Part shown: in pieces, positions 1 to 9,525 of the stretch
Position numbering within the stretch: position 1 is the stretch's first letter
How the letters are laid out: the number at the start of each line of letters is the position of its first letter
Source of the DNA: Terriglobia bacterium
GTDB lineage: Bacteria; Acidobacteriota; Terriglobia; Acidiferrales; UBA7541
Assembly (NCBI GenBank): GCA_020072785.1
Contig: JAIQGG010000001.1
Span: forward strand, 310,001-374,000
Direction of reading: 5' to 3'
Length of the DNA: 64,000 bases
Notes under the pieces: model-generated
What the model was told of the DNA's origin: nothing
What the model saw: only the letters and a program-made list of their open reading frames with translations
Database searches by the model: none
Position numbers and translations under genes: made by a program

Positions 1-1
1 G

Positions 2-1387
2 AATGCCGCGGTGGACGCGGTGTTTGCCGATGTAGCCAAGCCAGGCTCGCCGGGCTGCGCACTGGGCGTCTACCGCGAAGGAAAGATGATTTATGCGCGC
101 GGCTACGGCCTGGCCGACCTCGAGCAGAGCGTGCCCATCACTCCGCAGTCCGTCTTCGACATCGGCTCCACTTCCAAGCAATTCACCGTGACCAGCGTCC
201 TGCTCCTCGAAAAGCAGGGCAAGCTCTCCGTGAACGACGACGTTCGCAAATACATTCCGGAGCTGCCGGAGTATGGCGGGAAAATCACCATCCTGCACCT
301 GATGAATCACACCAGCGGGCTGCGCGATTATCTGACGCTGTTCGAGCTTGCCGGAATCAATACCGACAGCGTGACCACCGACGAGGACGCTCTGGCCATC
401 ATCGCGCGGCAGAAGGCGCTGAACTTCGCGCCGGGGAGCGACTGGCTCTACAGCAACACGGGATTTTTCCTGCTTTCGGTGATCGTGAAGCGCGTGAGCG
501 GCCAGCCGCTGGCGGAATTCGCCGCGGAGAATATCTTCACGCCGCTGGGGATGACCCACACGCAGTTCCGCGACGACCACACCTCGCTGATCGCAAAGCG
601 CGCGCTGGCCTACGATCCCACTGGGAAAGGCGGGTACAAGCTCGACGTTTCCTACTTCGAGCAGACCGGCGACGGCGCCGTGCATACCTCGGTCGAGGAC
701 CTGCTGCGCTGGGACGAGAATTTCTACTCGGCGCAGATCGGCGGGAAAGCGTATCTCGCGGAGATTCAGGAGCGCGGCAAGCTGGCCAGCGGCAAGGCGC
801 TGGAGTACGCCAAAGGGCTGTTCGTCGGCGACTACCGCGCGCTGCACACCGTGAGCCACGGCGGTTCCTGGGGCGGCTATCGGGCCGAACTGCTGCGCTT
901 TCCGGAGCAGCATTTTTCCGTGGCCTGCCTGTGCAACGTGGGCAACGCCAATCCGGAAAAGCGCGCCCGGCAGGTGGCCGAGGTTTATCTCGGCGGGCTG
1001 ATGAAGGCGAAAGAGGAAAAGAGGGAAGCCGAGGACTTGGAAAAACAGAAGCCGGAGATCGCGCTGGCTGCGGAGCAGTTGCGGGCCTACACGGGCGATT
1101 ACTGGAGCGAAGAACTGGGCGTGACCTACCGGCTGGCGCTTGCCGGAGAAAAAATGAAGCTGGCGGCGGTGCTGGACCGCACCGGGCTTCCGCGCACCGG
1201 CCATGCTTTGCCGATCGCCTGGCGTGCGACGGCCGCCGATGAATTCGCCGCCAGCGGCGCGCCGCTCATACTGCATTTCCGGCGCGGCGCGAACGGGGCG
1301 GTGAGCGGATTTACGCTGGATGCCGGACGTACACGGGATATGATCTTCCTTCGCCGTGAGAGCGCGGCAGAGCGGGAGGCAAAATGA
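2..1387 (+). CDS. Serine hydrolase, beta-lactamase/penicillin-binding-protein family (5' partial)
   Basis: The reading frame is open to the window edge, so the true start lies upstream. The internal GTG at 11 is not a credible start because no signal peptide or RBS precedes it. Counting from that GTG, the class C beta-lactamase-type motifs are all present: S53-T-S-K56 with the nucleophilic Ser, Y147-S-N149, and an H-G-G triad near residue 286. About 110 residues after the catalytic domain form an extra C-terminal domain. In this family it is commonly a beta-rich, lipocalin-like domain of unknown role. Such proteins are usually secreted esterases or D-amino-acid peptidases; the true substrate cannot be read from sequence. 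The stop overlaps the next start (ATGA), which suggests translational coupling to the C45-like hydrolase. Confidence 0.85.
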   Translation, partial: NAAVDAVFADVAKPGSPGCALGVYREGKMIYARGYGLADLEQSVPITPQSVFDIGSTSKQFTVTSVLLLEKQGKLSVNDDVRKYIPELPEYGGKITILHLMNHTSGLRDYLTLFELAGINTDSVTTDEDALAIIARQKALNFAPGSDWLYSNTGFFLLSVIVKRVSGQPLAEFAAENIFTPLGMTHTQFRDDHTSLIAKRALAYDPTGKGGYKLDVSYFEQTGDGAVHTSVEDLLRWDENFYSAQIGGKAYLAEIQERGKLASGKALEYAKGLFVGDYRALHTVSHGGSWGGYRAELLRFPEQHFSVACLCNVGNANPEKRARQVAEVYLGGLMKAKEEKREAEDLEKQKPEIALAAEQLRAYTGDYWSEELGVTYRLALAGEKMKLAAVLDRTGLPRTGHALPIAWRATAADEFAASGAPLILHFRRGANGAVSGFTLDAGRTRDMIFLRRESAAEREAK

Positions 1388-2901
1388 CGAAACAAGGCGG
1401 AAACGATCCGATGCGGCGGGTGGCGGCGCTGGCCGTGGTGTTGCTGGGCGCGGCGGCGCTGTGGTGGGCGGGCAGCGGCGGGAATTCCTCATCGGCGCAG
1501 AGAGACGTGGACGCAGCGGTCGCGGCGGCGCGGCAGCAGGCCGCGGCCAGCGATCCGCGGCTGGCGAAGGCTGCGCGCTTCGAGCAGGACGGCTGGATCT
1601 ACGTGCATCTGGAGGGCGAACCGGGCGCGGTCGGCTTCCAGCACGGCTACCTGCTGGCGCCGGAGATCGAGGACGCTTTCGCCGCGGTGCAGGCGGGGAT
1701 GACGCACTCAAGCGAGCGCGACTGGGCCTTCTTCCGCAAGGCGGCGCACGAAATGCTGTGGCCGAAGATCGACGCGGAATACCAGCAGGAGCTCACGGGA
1801 ATCGTGGAAGGGCTGCGCGCGCGCACCGGCTCGAAGCTGGACGTGGACGACCTTGTGGCTTTCAACGCCTTTGAGGAGCTGCCGGACTACTACGTGCCGT
1901 GGCTGAACAAGCGGGAGAAGGCGGCGTCCGCGCCGGCGCTGAAAAGCCCCGGGAACTGCAGCGCGTTCATCGCCACGGGAAGGTGGACCAAGGACCACCA
2001 GATCGTCATGGCGCACAACAACTGGACGAGCTACCTGAACGGCGAGCGCTGGCGGATCATTTTCGACATCGCGCCGGCCCGCGGCCACCACCTCCTGATG
2101 GACGGCTTTCCGGGAGTGATCGCCAGCGACGACGACTTCGGAATCAACAGCGCCGGACTGCTGGTCACGGAGACGACGATCACGCAGTTCGAGGGCTGGG
2201 ATCCGGCGGGGAAGGCGGAATTCGTGCGCGCGCGCAAGGCGCTGCAGTACGCCGGGTCGATCGACGAATACGTGAAAATCATGCTGGACGGGAATAACGG
2301 GGGCTACGCCAACGACTGGCTGGTAGGGGACCGCAAGACCGGGGAGATCGCGCAATTCGAGCTGGGGCTGAAGGCGTTTCACCTGTGGCGCACGAAGGAT
2401 GGCGTCTTCGCCGGTTCGAACTGGGCGCGCGACCCCAAGGTGCTCGCTCTGGACGCGCCGCAATTCGATCCCAACAACCCGGAGACTTCGCCCAACGCGC
2501 GCCGCGTGCGCTGGGACGAACTGCTGCGCAAGAATTGGGGCAGAATCGACGTGGCCCTGGCGCAGCAGATGCTCGGCGACCACGCCGACAGCTATGAGAA
2601 GAAGGAAGAGGCAAACGAGCGCACGCTATGCGGGCACGTGGACGCGTCGCCGCGCGGAATAGCGCTCTGGACGTGGGGGCCGAACTACCCGGGCGGGGCG
2701 GTGCAGGGCAAGGCCACCGACGCGGCCATGGCGGCGAAAATGCAGTTCACCGCGCGCGTGGGCCATCCCTGCGGGGAGGATTTTCTGGCCGCGCCGTTTC
2801 TCGCGGCGCACCCCGAATACAACTGGCAGGCGCCATATCTGCGGGACATGAAGGCCGGCCCGTGGACCGAATTCCACTCCGGGCAGGCCGCGGCGAAGTA
2901 G
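1384..2901 (+). CDS. C45-like Ntn hydrolase (acyltransferase/phospholipase-B-like), membrane-anchored
   Basis: 505 aa. An N-terminal hydrophobic stretch (residues 11-30) can serve as signal peptide or anchor, so the enzyme probably acts outside the cytoplasm. The sequence GNCSAF places Cys192 at a typical N-terminal-nucleophile position, followed by a beta-strand segment with HNNW. This pattern is known from C45 acyl-CoA:6-APA acyltransferase-like and phospholipase-B-like enzymes, which cleave themselves before the Cys. That self-cleavage is inferred here. The gene overlaps the upstream serine hydrolase by 4 nt, so the two are probably co-translated. The substrate is unknown; amide or ester bonds of acylated compounds are likely. 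Confidence 0.75.
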   Translation: MTKQGGNDPMRRVAALAVVLLGAAALWWAGSGGNSSSAQRDVDAAVAAARQQAAASDPRLAKAARFEQDGWIYVHLEGEPGAVGFQHGYLLAPEIEDAFAAVQAGMTHSSERDWAFFRKAAHEMLWPKIDAEYQQELTGIVEGLRARTGSKLDVDDLVAFNAFEELPDYYVPWLNKREKAASAPALKSPGNCSAFIATGRWTKDHQIVMAHNNWTSYLNGERWRIIFDIAPARGHHLLMDGFPGVIASDDDFGINSAGLLVTETTITQFEGWDPAGKAEFVRARKALQYAGSIDEYVKIMLDGNNGGYANDWLVGDRKTGEIAQFELGLKAFHLWRTKDGVFAGSNWARDPKVLALDAPQFDPNNPETSPNARRVRWDELLRKNWGRIDVALAQQMLGDHADSYEKKEEANERTLCGHVDASPRGIALWTWGPNYPGGAVQGKATDAAMAAKMQFTARVGHPCGEDFLAAPFLAAHPEYNWQAPYLRDMKAGPWTEFHSGQAAAK

Positions 2902-2926
2902 CCCGGAGCCGTCTTTCGTCTACGGG

Positions 2927-2954
2927 AAAAAAGCCGCGGGGCTGGCGCCCCGCG
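2927..2954 (-). terminator. Intrinsic terminator of the CocE-type hydrolase gene
   Basis: On the minus strand a perfect 7-bp stem (CGCGGGG/CCCCGCG, loop 6) is followed after two bases by six T residues. It lies 28 nt past the stop at 2982. Because it sits between two converging genes it may also act on the plus strand, but the T-tract exists only on the minus-strand side. Confidence 0.75.
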
Positions 2955-2981
2955 CTGCAGGCAATCCTCCGGAAAAAAGTC

Positions 2982-4874
2982 CTACTGGCTTGCGCCGGCG
3001 CGGACGATGGAAATCTCCACGCTCGAGGGGTACTGCTGGGAGCGGAAGATGCGCTGCGTGGCCTTGTGGTAGTCGGCTTCCCTGGCTTCGAAGATGTTGG
3101 GCACGAATTTCTGCGGGTTGCGGTCGATGAGCGGGAACCACGTGCTCTGCACCTGCACCTGAATGCGGTGGCCCTTCTTGAAAACGTGGTTGGCGGTGTG
3201 CAGGTCGATGGTGAAGGGCGTGACCTCGCCGGGCGTGACGGGCTCAGGCTTTTCGAAAGAGTTGCGGAAGCGCCCGCGGAAGACCTCGTCGGCGATCATC
3301 AGCTCGAAGCCGGCGAGCTTCCAGTCCTGCGGATATTTTTCCGGGTAGACGTCGATGAGTTTGACGATCCAATCGGCGTCGCTGCCGGTGGTGGAGGCGA
3401 AGAGCTTGGCGGTGACCTGCCCGGCGAGCGCAACGTCTTCCGGCAGCTCCTCAGTGGTCCAGCTCAGGACGTCGGGGCGCTGATCCACGAAGCGCTGGTC
3501 CTCGAGCAGCCAGGTGAACCAGCCGCCAGGGTAGTCGGCGGGATAGGTCATCTCGATGGGACGGTGGCGGTAGGGCACGGGATGCGCCGGGTCGGAGAGG
3601 TAGCTGTCGGCGGCCTGCGGGTTCGCGCTCCGTGGCGGATCGAACGAGAGTTTTCCCATGCTGCGGAAATAGAGCTTCTTCGTCTGGGCCTGCTTGGGCG
3701 GCCAGGAGTCGAACTTCGTCCACTCGTCGCTTCCCGTCTGGAAGAGGATGGCCTCCTGCAGAGGCAGCTGGCCTTTATTCTTCAGCCAGTAGGCGAACCA
3801 GGGCGCCTCGATCTTCCGCCGGAAATAGAGCGCGGTGTCGCTGCCGAAGGGAATCGCGCCGAGCGAGCTGCCCGCGCCGTGCGCCCAGCCGCCGTGATTC
3901 CAGGGGCCCACGGCGAGATAGTTGAGGTGGTCGGGGTCATCCTTTTCCAGCAGCTCGTAGATCTTCATGGGGCCGTAGAAATCTTCCTGGTCCCACCAGC
4001 CGGCGACATTGAGGTTGGGTACCGTCGGGCGCTTCAGGATGTAGGGCATGGCCTGCTTTTTCCAGAAGACGTCGTAGTTGGGATGGGCGACGAAATCGTT
4101 CCAGGTGGGCAGCGTGCCGTGCAGGTAGTTCTTGTTGGCGTTGGAGAGCGCGCCGAGCCGCAGGTACCACTCATAGGTGTCGAAGCGGTCGAAGGGGAAA
4201 ATGTAGTTCTCCTTCGAGGTTTCCATCATGGTGGCGTATTCGAAGCCGTAGCTCAGGCGGAAGGCGCCGTGATGGTGAAAATCGTCGCCGAGGAACATGT
4301 CCGCGGGCGAGGCCTGCTCGGAGACGGCTTTGAGCGCGGGATGCGGTGAGAGCATGCCCATGACCGTGAGCCAGCCGCCGTAGGAGATGCCCAGGAGGCC
4401 GACGCGGCCGTTGTTGCGCGGGACGTTCTTCACCAGCCAGTCGATGGTGTCGTAGGTGTCCGTGCCCTCATCAATGGCCTTGGCGTCCCGGGGATCGCGC
4501 ACCGGCCGGTTCATGACGAATTTGCCTTCGGAGCCGAAACGGCCGCGGATGTCCTGGAAGACGAAGATGTAGCCGTCGGGGATCATCTCGGCGTAACGGC
4601 CGCGCTTGCGGCTGTAGCCCTTGGCGTCGTCGGCGAGGCCGTAGGGGGTGCGCTCCAGGACGATAGGCAGGGGCTCGGCGGCGTTTTTCGGGCTGTAAAT
4701 CTCGGTGTGCAGCTTCACGCCGTCGCGCGCGGGGATCAGGACCTCGGTCTTGTCGAAGAGCAGCGCATAGTCGGGCGGCGGGGCCTGCGGGGTCTGGGCC
4801 GCCAGCGGGACGACGAGCAGTGCAGCCAGCACCGGCAGAAAGAGGTTGGTCAGGGAAATACGCAGGAAGCGCAT
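2982..4874 (-). CDS. CocE/NonD family hydrolase (X-Pro dipeptidyl-peptidase S15 type), secreted
   Basis: 630 aa. A clear signal peptide (residues 1-27, ending PLAAQ) indicates export. The alpha/beta-hydrolase nucleophile elbow is G162-I-S164-Y-G-G, with the S15-type motif containing QDIRGRFGSEG upstream (about residues 107-117) and a C-terminal beta-sandwich domain (about residue 390 on). Family members hydrolyse esters, amides or X-Pro peptides. The length is normal for CocE/NonD proteins. It stands alone on the minus strand, diverges from typA, and has its own terminator. The exact substrate cannot be assigned. Confidence 0.88.
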   Translation of the reverse strand: MRFLRISLTNLFLPVLAALLVVPLAAQTPQAPPPDYALLFDKTEVLIPARDGVKLHTEIYSPKNAAEPLPIVLERTPYGLADDAKGYSRKRGRYAEMIPDGYIFVFQDIRGRFGSEGKFVMNRPVRDPRDAKAIDEGTDTYDTIDWLVKNVPRNNGRVGLLGISYGGWLTVMGMLSPHPALKAVSEQASPADMFLGDDFHHHGAFRLSYGFEYATMMETSKENYIFPFDRFDTYEWYLRLGALSNANKNYLHGTLPTWNDFVAHPNYDVFWKKQAMPYILKRPTVPNLNVAGWWDQEDFYGPMKIYELLEKDDPDHLNYLAVGPWNHGGWAHGAGSSLGAIPFGSDTALYFRRKIEAPWFAYWLKNKGQLPLQEAILFQTGSDEWTKFDSWPPKQAQTKKLYFRSMGKLSFDPPRSANPQAADSYLSDPAHPVPYRHRPIEMTYPADYPGGWFTWLLEDQRFVDQRPDVLSWTTEELPEDVALAGQVTAKLFASTTGSDADWIVKLIDVYPEKYPQDWKLAGFELMIADEVFRGRFRNSFEKPEPVTPGEVTPFTIDLHTANHVFKKGHRIQVQVQSTWFPLIDRNPQKFVPNIFEAREADYHKATQRIFRSQQYPSSVEISIVRAGASQ

Positions 4875-4969
4875 GGTTCACTCCAGTACCGCGGCATGGC
4901 GCAGGTTTCCGGCAGACCCGGGAGCATACCACAGGAGGAAGCGCGCCGGTGGCCGTAGAGGCGCAGGTC

Positions 4970-4978
4970 TGTTATAAT
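4970..4978 (+). promoter_or_regulatory. Extended -10 promoter of typA
   Basis: TGTTATAAT is a perfect TATAAT with a TG one base upstream, the extended -10 signature. No good -35 hexamer is visible 17 bp upstream, which is tolerated by extended -10 promoters. The predicted start near 4985 gives a leader of about 95 nt that contains a terminator-like hairpin. Confidence 0.7.
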
Positions 4979-5028
4979 GATAAGTGTTCGCCTGCAGTAA
5001 ATCGACAAACAGACGGGAGTTCCTTTCG

Positions 5029-5057
5029 GGCTGCTCGTTGTTGAAGCAGCCTTTTTT
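5029..5057 (+). terminator. Terminator-like hairpin in the typA leader (possible attenuator)
   Basis: GGCTGCT and AGCAGCC form a perfect 7-bp stem with a 9-nt loop, followed directly by TTTTTT. It lies after the promoter at 4970-4978 and 24 nt before the typA start, so transcripts must pass it to reach the gene. Either it is an attenuator, or the roughly 70-nt product is a small RNA with read-through into typA. A terminator for the minus-strand gene is excluded, because that gene starts at 4874 and runs away from this site. Confidence 0.7.
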
Positions 5058-5080
5058 GTTTGGAAACTGAAGATCAAGAC

Positions 5081-6913
5081 ATGAACCAGAACATTCGCAA
5101 TATCGCCATTATCGCGCACGTAGACCACGGCAAAACCACGCTGGTGGACGCCATGCTCAGGCAGAGCGGGATTTTCCGCTCCAACGAGGCGGTCGTCGAG
5201 CGCGTGATGGATTCGAACGACTTGGAGCGCGAGCGCGGGATCACGATTCTCGCCAAGAACACGGCGCTGTTCTTCCACGACACGAAAATCAATATCGTAG
5301 ACACCCCCGGCCACAGCGACTTCGGCGGGGAAGTGGAGCGCGCGCTGCGCATGGTGGACGGCGTGGTATTGCTGGTGGATGCCAGCGAAGGCCCGCTGCC
5401 GCAGACCCGCTACGTCCTGCAGAAGGCCCTGGCGGCCAAGCTGCCCCCGGTCATCGTGCTGAACAAGATTGACCGCCCTGACGCGCGGCCCAAAGAAGTA
5501 CTGGACGAGATCTACGATCTGTTCATCGACCTCGATGCCACCGAAGACCAGCTGGACTTCCCCGTGGTGTACACGAACGCGCGTGCGGGCGTGGCGCACC
5601 GCACCCCGGGCGACGATTCCAAGGACCTGCTGCCGCTGTTCGAAACCATCGTGGCCAAGATTGCGCCGCCTCCGGGCGATCCCGCAGGCCAGCTGCAGAT
5701 CCAGGTGATGAACCTCGACTACAGCGACTTTCTCGGGCGCATCGCCATCGGCCGGGTCTTCAACGGCACGCTGAAGCGCGGCGAAGAAGTGGGTATCAGC
5801 AAGCTGGATGGAAAACTCACGCCGACGCGCATCACCAAGCTGTACACCTTCCGGGGGTTGGAGCGCGACGAAGCAGAAAGCGTTGTCGCGGGCGATCTCG
5901 TGGCCATTGCCGGCGTCGAGGGCATTCAGATCGGCGAGGGCATCACGGATCTCGCCGCTCCCGCGCCGTTCGAACCGTTGTTGATCGATGAGCCGACGCT
6001 GGCCATGATCTTTACGGTGAACAGCAGCCCGCTCTCCGGCAAGGACGGCAGCTACCTCACCTCGCGCGACCTGCGCGATCGCTTGCAGAAAGAGCTGCTG
6101 ACCAACGTCTCCATCCGCGTGGAAGACACGGACACGCCGGAATCGTTCCGCGTGCTGGGGCGCGGCGAACTGCAGCTGGCCATCCTGATCGAAACCATGC
6201 GCCGCGAAGGCTTCGAGCTGATGGTGGGCAAGCCGGAAATCGTGGTGCGCAATGAAGGCGGCAAGAAGCTGGAGCCGCTGGAGCGGCTGGTGATCGACGT
6301 GCCGGAGAGCTTCATCGGCATCATTCTCGAGACGCTGGGCAGCCGGCGCGGCGAGATGGTCAAGATGAGCAATCACGGCTCGGGGCGCGTGCGCATGGAC
6401 TTCAAGATTCCTTCGCGCGGGCTGATCGGGCTGCGCAGCCAGCTGCTTACCGACACGCGGGGCACCGCGCTGATTCATTCCATCTTCGACGGCTGGACGG
6501 ACTACGCCGGGGAGATGGCGTTGCGGCCCACGGGCGCGCTGGTGGCCGACCGTTCCGGCCCGTCCACGGCGTTTGCGCTGTGGAACATCCAGGAGCGCGG
6601 GGAGCTGTTCATCGGCGCGGCGATCGAAGTGTATGAAGGCATGATCGTGGGAGAAAATTCGCGCGAACAGGACATGGACGTCAACGTCACCAAGGAAAAA
6701 AAGCAGACGAACATGCGTTCCTCGAGCGCGGACGAAGCCATCCGGCTGATTCCGCACCGCGAGCTGAGCCTGGAACAGGCCATCGAGTTCATCGCCGACG
6801 ACGAGTTCGTCGAGGTCACCCCGAAATCGATCCGCCTGCGCAAGAAGGTTCTGCAGGCCAACAAGCGCCCGCGCCGCTGGCAGGAAATCCGCGCCAGCAA
6901 CGTGGCCAAGTAA
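5081..6913 (+). CDS. typA: Ribosome-associated GTPase TypA/BipA
   Basis: 610 aa, the usual length. TypA/BipA is a translational GTPase of the EF-G group that binds 70S ribosomes, assists 50S assembly and is needed under cold and other stress. Visible motifs: G1 AHVDHGKTT (about residues 12-20), G2 with RGIT, G3 [12 protein letters not shown]4 NKIDRP, then EF-G-like domains III and V and the BipA-specific C-terminal domain containing [12 protein letters not shown]. The ATG at 5081 is chosen because it gives the family's normal N-terminus; the TTG at 5060 lies beside the leader hairpin's T-tract. No strong Shine-Dalgarno is seen (AAGATCAAGAC precedes the ATG). See the leader terminator at 5029-5057. 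Confidence 0.97.
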   Translation: MNQNIRNIAIIAHVDHGKTTLVDAMLRQSGIFRSNEAVVERVMDSNDLERERGITILAKNTALFFHDTKINIVDTPGHSDFGGEVERALRMVDGVVLLVDASEGPLPQTRYVLQKALAAKLPPVIVLNKIDRPDARPKEVLDEIYDLFIDLDATEDQLDFPVVYTNARAGVAHRTPGDDSKDLLPLFETIVAKIAPPPGDPAGQLQIQVMNLDYSDFLGRIAIGRVFNGTLKRGEEVGISKLDGKLTPTRITKLYTFRGLERDEAESVVAGDLVAIAGVEGIQIGEGITDLAAPAPFEPLLIDEPTLAMIFTVNSSPLSGKDGSYLTSRDLRDRLQKELLTNVSIRVEDTDTPESFRVLGRGELQLAILIETMRREGFELMVGKPEIVVRNEGGKKLEPLERLVIDVPESFIGIILETLGSRRGEMVKMSNHGSGRVRMDFKIPSRGLIGLRSQLLTDTRGTALIHSIFDGWTDYAGEMALRPTGALVADRSGPSTAFALWNIQERGELFIGAAIEVYEGMIVGENSREQDMDVNVTKEKKQTNMRSSSADEAIRLIPHRELSLEQAIEFIADDEFVEVTPKSIRLRKKVLQANKRPRRWQEIRASNVAK

Positions 6914-7098
6914 GCGAGTCCGGGGGGACAGACACTTGTCCTGGCCTGCCCCTTCCGGGACATGGTTCACTGGCTCGCCAGCGCAGGTCAGCCTGTAGGC
7001 AGACGAGATGTGGAATCTCCCACAACCCTCCCCCAAGCGTTTGAGTGAGATGGCGCAGGAGACGGAAGCCAGCGGCCCGCAGTCAATTCGAAGTACTT

Positions 7099-7104
7099 TA
7101 TAAT
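7099..7104 (+). promoter_or_regulatory. Candidate -10 element upstream of the DUF302 gene
   Basis: A perfect TATAAT lies 85 nt before the DUF302 start in an otherwise gene-free 276-nt spacer. No convincing -35 box is present, so the call rests on the hexamer and its position. Confidence 0.45.
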
Positions 7105-7189
7105 CTGTAAGTTACATGTTCATTCCCGATGCTGACTTGGTATTTCGCATGCATCTCCCAACGAGGGGGGGCCGAGTCAGGAGTGTCGT

Positions 7190-7633
7190 ATGGAGAAAGC
7201 CATGAGCCATGCTCTGGACTATACCGTAGTGACCAACAAATCTTTTGCCGATGCGGTACGCGCGGTCGAGCAGAAAGCCGTGGAAAACGGTTTTCGCGTG
7301 CTGCACGTGCATGACTTCGCCGCCATGCTCGGCGAAAAAGGCTTTGCGCGCGAGCCGCTGACCATCGTGGAGATCTGCAACGCGCGTTACGCCAGCGAGG
7401 TGTTGAAGAAAGATGTGCGCACCGCGCTGCTGCTTCCCTGTCCGGTGGCCGTGTTCGTGGAAAACGGCAAAACCTGCATCAGCACCATGCTTCCCAGCAC
7501 CATGGCCGATTTCTTCCCCGAGAAGGGCATTGCGGAAGTGGCTTTCGCGGTGGAAGAAACCGTGCGTAAGATCGTGGACGAAGCGAAAGCCGAGCCCCAC
7601 GAGCTTGTCTCCCGCGCCCAGCCAGCGCCCTGA
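7190..7633 (+). CDS. DUF302 domain protein
   Basis: 147 aa, a single DUF302 domain over almost the whole length. The pattern is typical: an N-terminal strand and helix (FADAVRAVEQKAVENGF), then an EICNARYASEVL segment, then a core ending in LLPCPVAVFVENGK. DUF302 proteins are small soluble alpha/beta proteins of unknown function, sometimes linked to redox or sulfur/heme stress. Two ATGs are possible, 7190 and 7202. The first has CAGGAG 8 nt upstream and is chosen; the second has GGAGAAA ahead of it. It stands as a single gene with a candidate promoter at 7099. Confidence 0.85.
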   Translation: MEKAMSHALDYTVVTNKSFADAVRAVEQKAVENGFRVLHVHDFAAMLGEKGFAREPLTIVEICNARYASEVLKKDVRTALLLPCPVAVFVENGKTCISTMLPSTMADFFPEKGIAEVAFAVEETVRKIVDEAKAEPHELVSRAQPAP

Positions 7634-7818
7634 GAGGGAACCGCCCGGCCAATTGCCGGGAAAACCCGGGCGCCGCGCTAGAATCGGGCTGCGGAAATCC
7701 TGAGAGGAAAGAACTCGCTGTACGGCTTCAGCTCCTGAAGTCTCCAAGTTTGGCGCATTGTTACTTCGAGCAGGTATAGAGGTAACCGTCGCGGACCTGG
7801 TGTAGAGTCTTAGGTTCC

Positions 7819-8778
7819 ATGCGGCATCACGCTCCACCTCAGTCGCCCGGTTCGCCCCGCTTCCGCGGGATTGGCACCTATTCCCGCTTGCCGCAGCTGG
7901 CCGCGGAGGAGCGCGCGGATTTCGGCATCATCGGCGTGCCCTTCGATCTGGGCGCCAGCTTCCGCAACGGCCAGCGCTTCGGCCCGGTGGCGGTGCGCGA
8001 AGCCTCGCGCCTGGTGCGCCTGGCGCATCCCTATCACTGGATCGACATCTACGAATTCCTGAGCGGCGGCGACTACGGTGATGCGCCGGTCTATCCCGCC
8101 GATCTGGCGCAGAGCATCGCCGCCATCGAGGAGTACGTGCGGCCGGTCGTGGCGGGCGGCACGGTGCCCATCGCGATCGGCGGAGACCACACCGTCTCCC
8201 TGCCGCTGCTGCGCGCAGTGGCCGCGGCTCACGACGAGCTGGCCCTGGTGCATTTCGACGCGCACACCGACACCGATGACGAGCTCTTCGGCTCCAAGGT
8301 TTGCCACGGCACGCCCTTCCGCCGCGCCCTCGAGGAAGGCCTGATCGATCCGAAGCATTCCATCCAGGTGGGCATTCGCGGCTCTACGGTGACCGCCGGG
8401 GAGATCGACGATTCGCGCGCCCTGGGCTTTGAGGTGATCGAAGCGCCGGAAATGTTTGCGCTAGGCCCGGCTGGCGTGGTCGAGCGCATTCTGGCGCGCG
8501 TGGGCAGCCGCAAGGCCTACCTCACCTTCGACGTGGATTTTCTGGACCCCGCCTATGCGCCGGGAACGGGCACACCGGAAGTGGGCGGTCCGGCGTCGCA
8601 CGAAGCGCTGGCCATGCTGCGCGGCCTGGGGGCCATTCCCTTCGTGGGCTTCGACGTGGTGGAGGTCCTGCCCGCCGCCGACCATGGGCAGATCACCGCG
8701 CTCCTTGCCGCCAACGTGATCTTCGAGTTCATCTCGCTCCTGGCGGTGCGCCGCCGCGCCGCCGGGCGCACCACCTGA
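7819..8778 (+). CDS. speB: Agmatinase/arginase-family ureohydrolase
   Basis: 319 aa. Ureohydrolases split a guanidino substrate (agmatine, arginine or relatives) into urea and an amine using two Mn ions. All metal-ligand motifs are visible: GGDHTVS (His), HFDAHTD (Asp, His, Asp) and FDVDFLDP (two Asp). The GTGTPEVGG segment after the last motif is typical of agmatinase-like members. Agmatinase, making putrescine, is the most likely activity, but guanidinobutyrase or proclavaminate amidinohydrolase-like activities cannot be excluded. No polyamine gene is adjacent. The ATG at 7819 is the only good start and lacks an obvious Shine-Dalgarno. Confidence 0.85.
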   Translation: MRHHAPPQSPGSPRFRGIGTYSRLPQLAAEERADFGIIGVPFDLGASFRNGQRFGPVAVREASRLVRLAHPYHWIDIYEFLSGGDYGDAPVYPADLAQSIAAIEEYVRPVVAGGTVPIAIGGDHTVSLPLLRAVAAAHDELALVHFDAHTDTDDELFGSKVCHGTPFRRALEEGLIDPKHSIQVGIRGSTVTAGEIDDSRALGFEVIEAPEMFALGPAGVVERILARVGSRKAYLTFDVDFLDPAYAPGTGTPEVGGPASHEALAMLRGLGAIPFVGFDVVEVLPAADHGQITALLAANVIFEFISLLAVRRRAAGRTT

Positions 8779-9029
8779 CGGCGAAATTGCCCACGCAGAT
8801 TGCTCCAGAGCATGTACTTTCCGGCGCGCTTTCACGCGGCTCGCTGTGTTTTCTCACGCAGCGATGCCCGTAGCTAGTACCTGTACTCGCAGAATAGCCC
8901 TTACCGTTTCAGTAACTTACACAGCCGGCGCCGGAAAGTATCTTTGGCTGCTCGCCTGCATTATTAAAATAGCTCGCTTGCATTTTTGTGATTATTTTCG
9001 GTGCCAGACGCCCGGAAGAAGGAGCGGCC

Positions 9030-9317
9030 ATGCCGGTCAAGGAAGCCTACTTGGAGCGCGTCGTCGGCGAAGTGGAGAAGCTGGCGGCCAAGGTCGCGCA
9101 CCTGAAGAGCCGGCTGGCGCAGGAAGGCGGGGGTCTGCAACTCCGCTACTACTGGGAGTTGGAGTATCTGCGCAAGCGTTTTGCGGAGTTCAAGCAGCGC
9201 GTGGAAGAATTGGAAGAAGCCGATGAGTCGCGGTCCCAGGAACTCTTCGAATCCGCAGAGATAACCTGGAGAGACCTGGAACGCACCATCGAAGGGCTAT
9301 TGCGCGGGCTTCCCTGA
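9030..9317 (+). CDS. Small coiled-coil protein, function unknown
   Basis: 95 aa, rich in Glu, Lys, Arg and Leu, with heptad-like spacing through most of its length (VEKLAAKVAHLKSRL, then RFAEFKQRVEELEEA). It has no Cys, no signal peptide and no membrane segment, so a cytoplasmic helical dimer is likely. The start at 9030 is chosen because AAGGAG (9019-9024) lies 5 nt upstream; the earlier GTG at 8988 has no such site. It is followed 46 nt later by a 46-residue basic protein with an equally strong RBS, and a terminator closes the pair, so they are probably one transcript. Confidence 0.8.
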   Translation: MPVKEAYLERVVGEVEKLAAKVAHLKSRLAQEGGGLQLRYYWELEYLRKRFAEFKQRVEELEEADESRSQELFESAEITWRDLERTIEGLLRGLP

Positions 9318-9363
9318 CGCGGCGGCGCGTGCGGCGCCTGGCAGAGCCGGGAAGGAGGATGCC

Positions 9364-9504
9364 ATGAAAAAGACAGGAAAGAGCGGTCTGGGGCATCTGC
9401 AGAAAATGAAGAAGCAGGAGCGCCAAGTTCTGGCGTCAAAGATTCACATGGAGACGCAGGGCCGTCCGCGTACCGCAAAGCGGCCTCACCGCCGTATGGC
9501 GTGA
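9364..9504 (+). CDS. Very small basic protein (46 aa), function unknown
   Basis: This short ORF is supported by a near-perfect Shine-Dalgarno, AAGGAGG at 9352-9358, 5 nt before the ATG, and by a strong terminator 22 nt after its stop. The product starts MKKTGKSGLGHLQKMKKQER and is about one third Lys, Arg and His with almost no acidic residues, which suggests nucleic-acid or ribosome binding (inference). It probably shares a transcript with the coiled-coil gene just upstream. I do not recognise the family. Confidence 0.7.
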   Translation: MKKTGKSGLGHLQKMKKQERQVLASKIHMETQGRPRTAKRPHRRMA

Positions 9505-9525
9505 CAGAAAACAGAGCGACTCCGA

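Noticed and set aside
4820-5044. Small plus-strand ORF overlapping the CocE start and typA leader
   Set aside because: It spans the typA promoter and opposes a real gene start; no RBS and no conserved features.
6914-7060. Terminator after typA
   Set aside because: GGACA/TGTCC can form a short stem near 6930, but it is weak and no T-tract follows.
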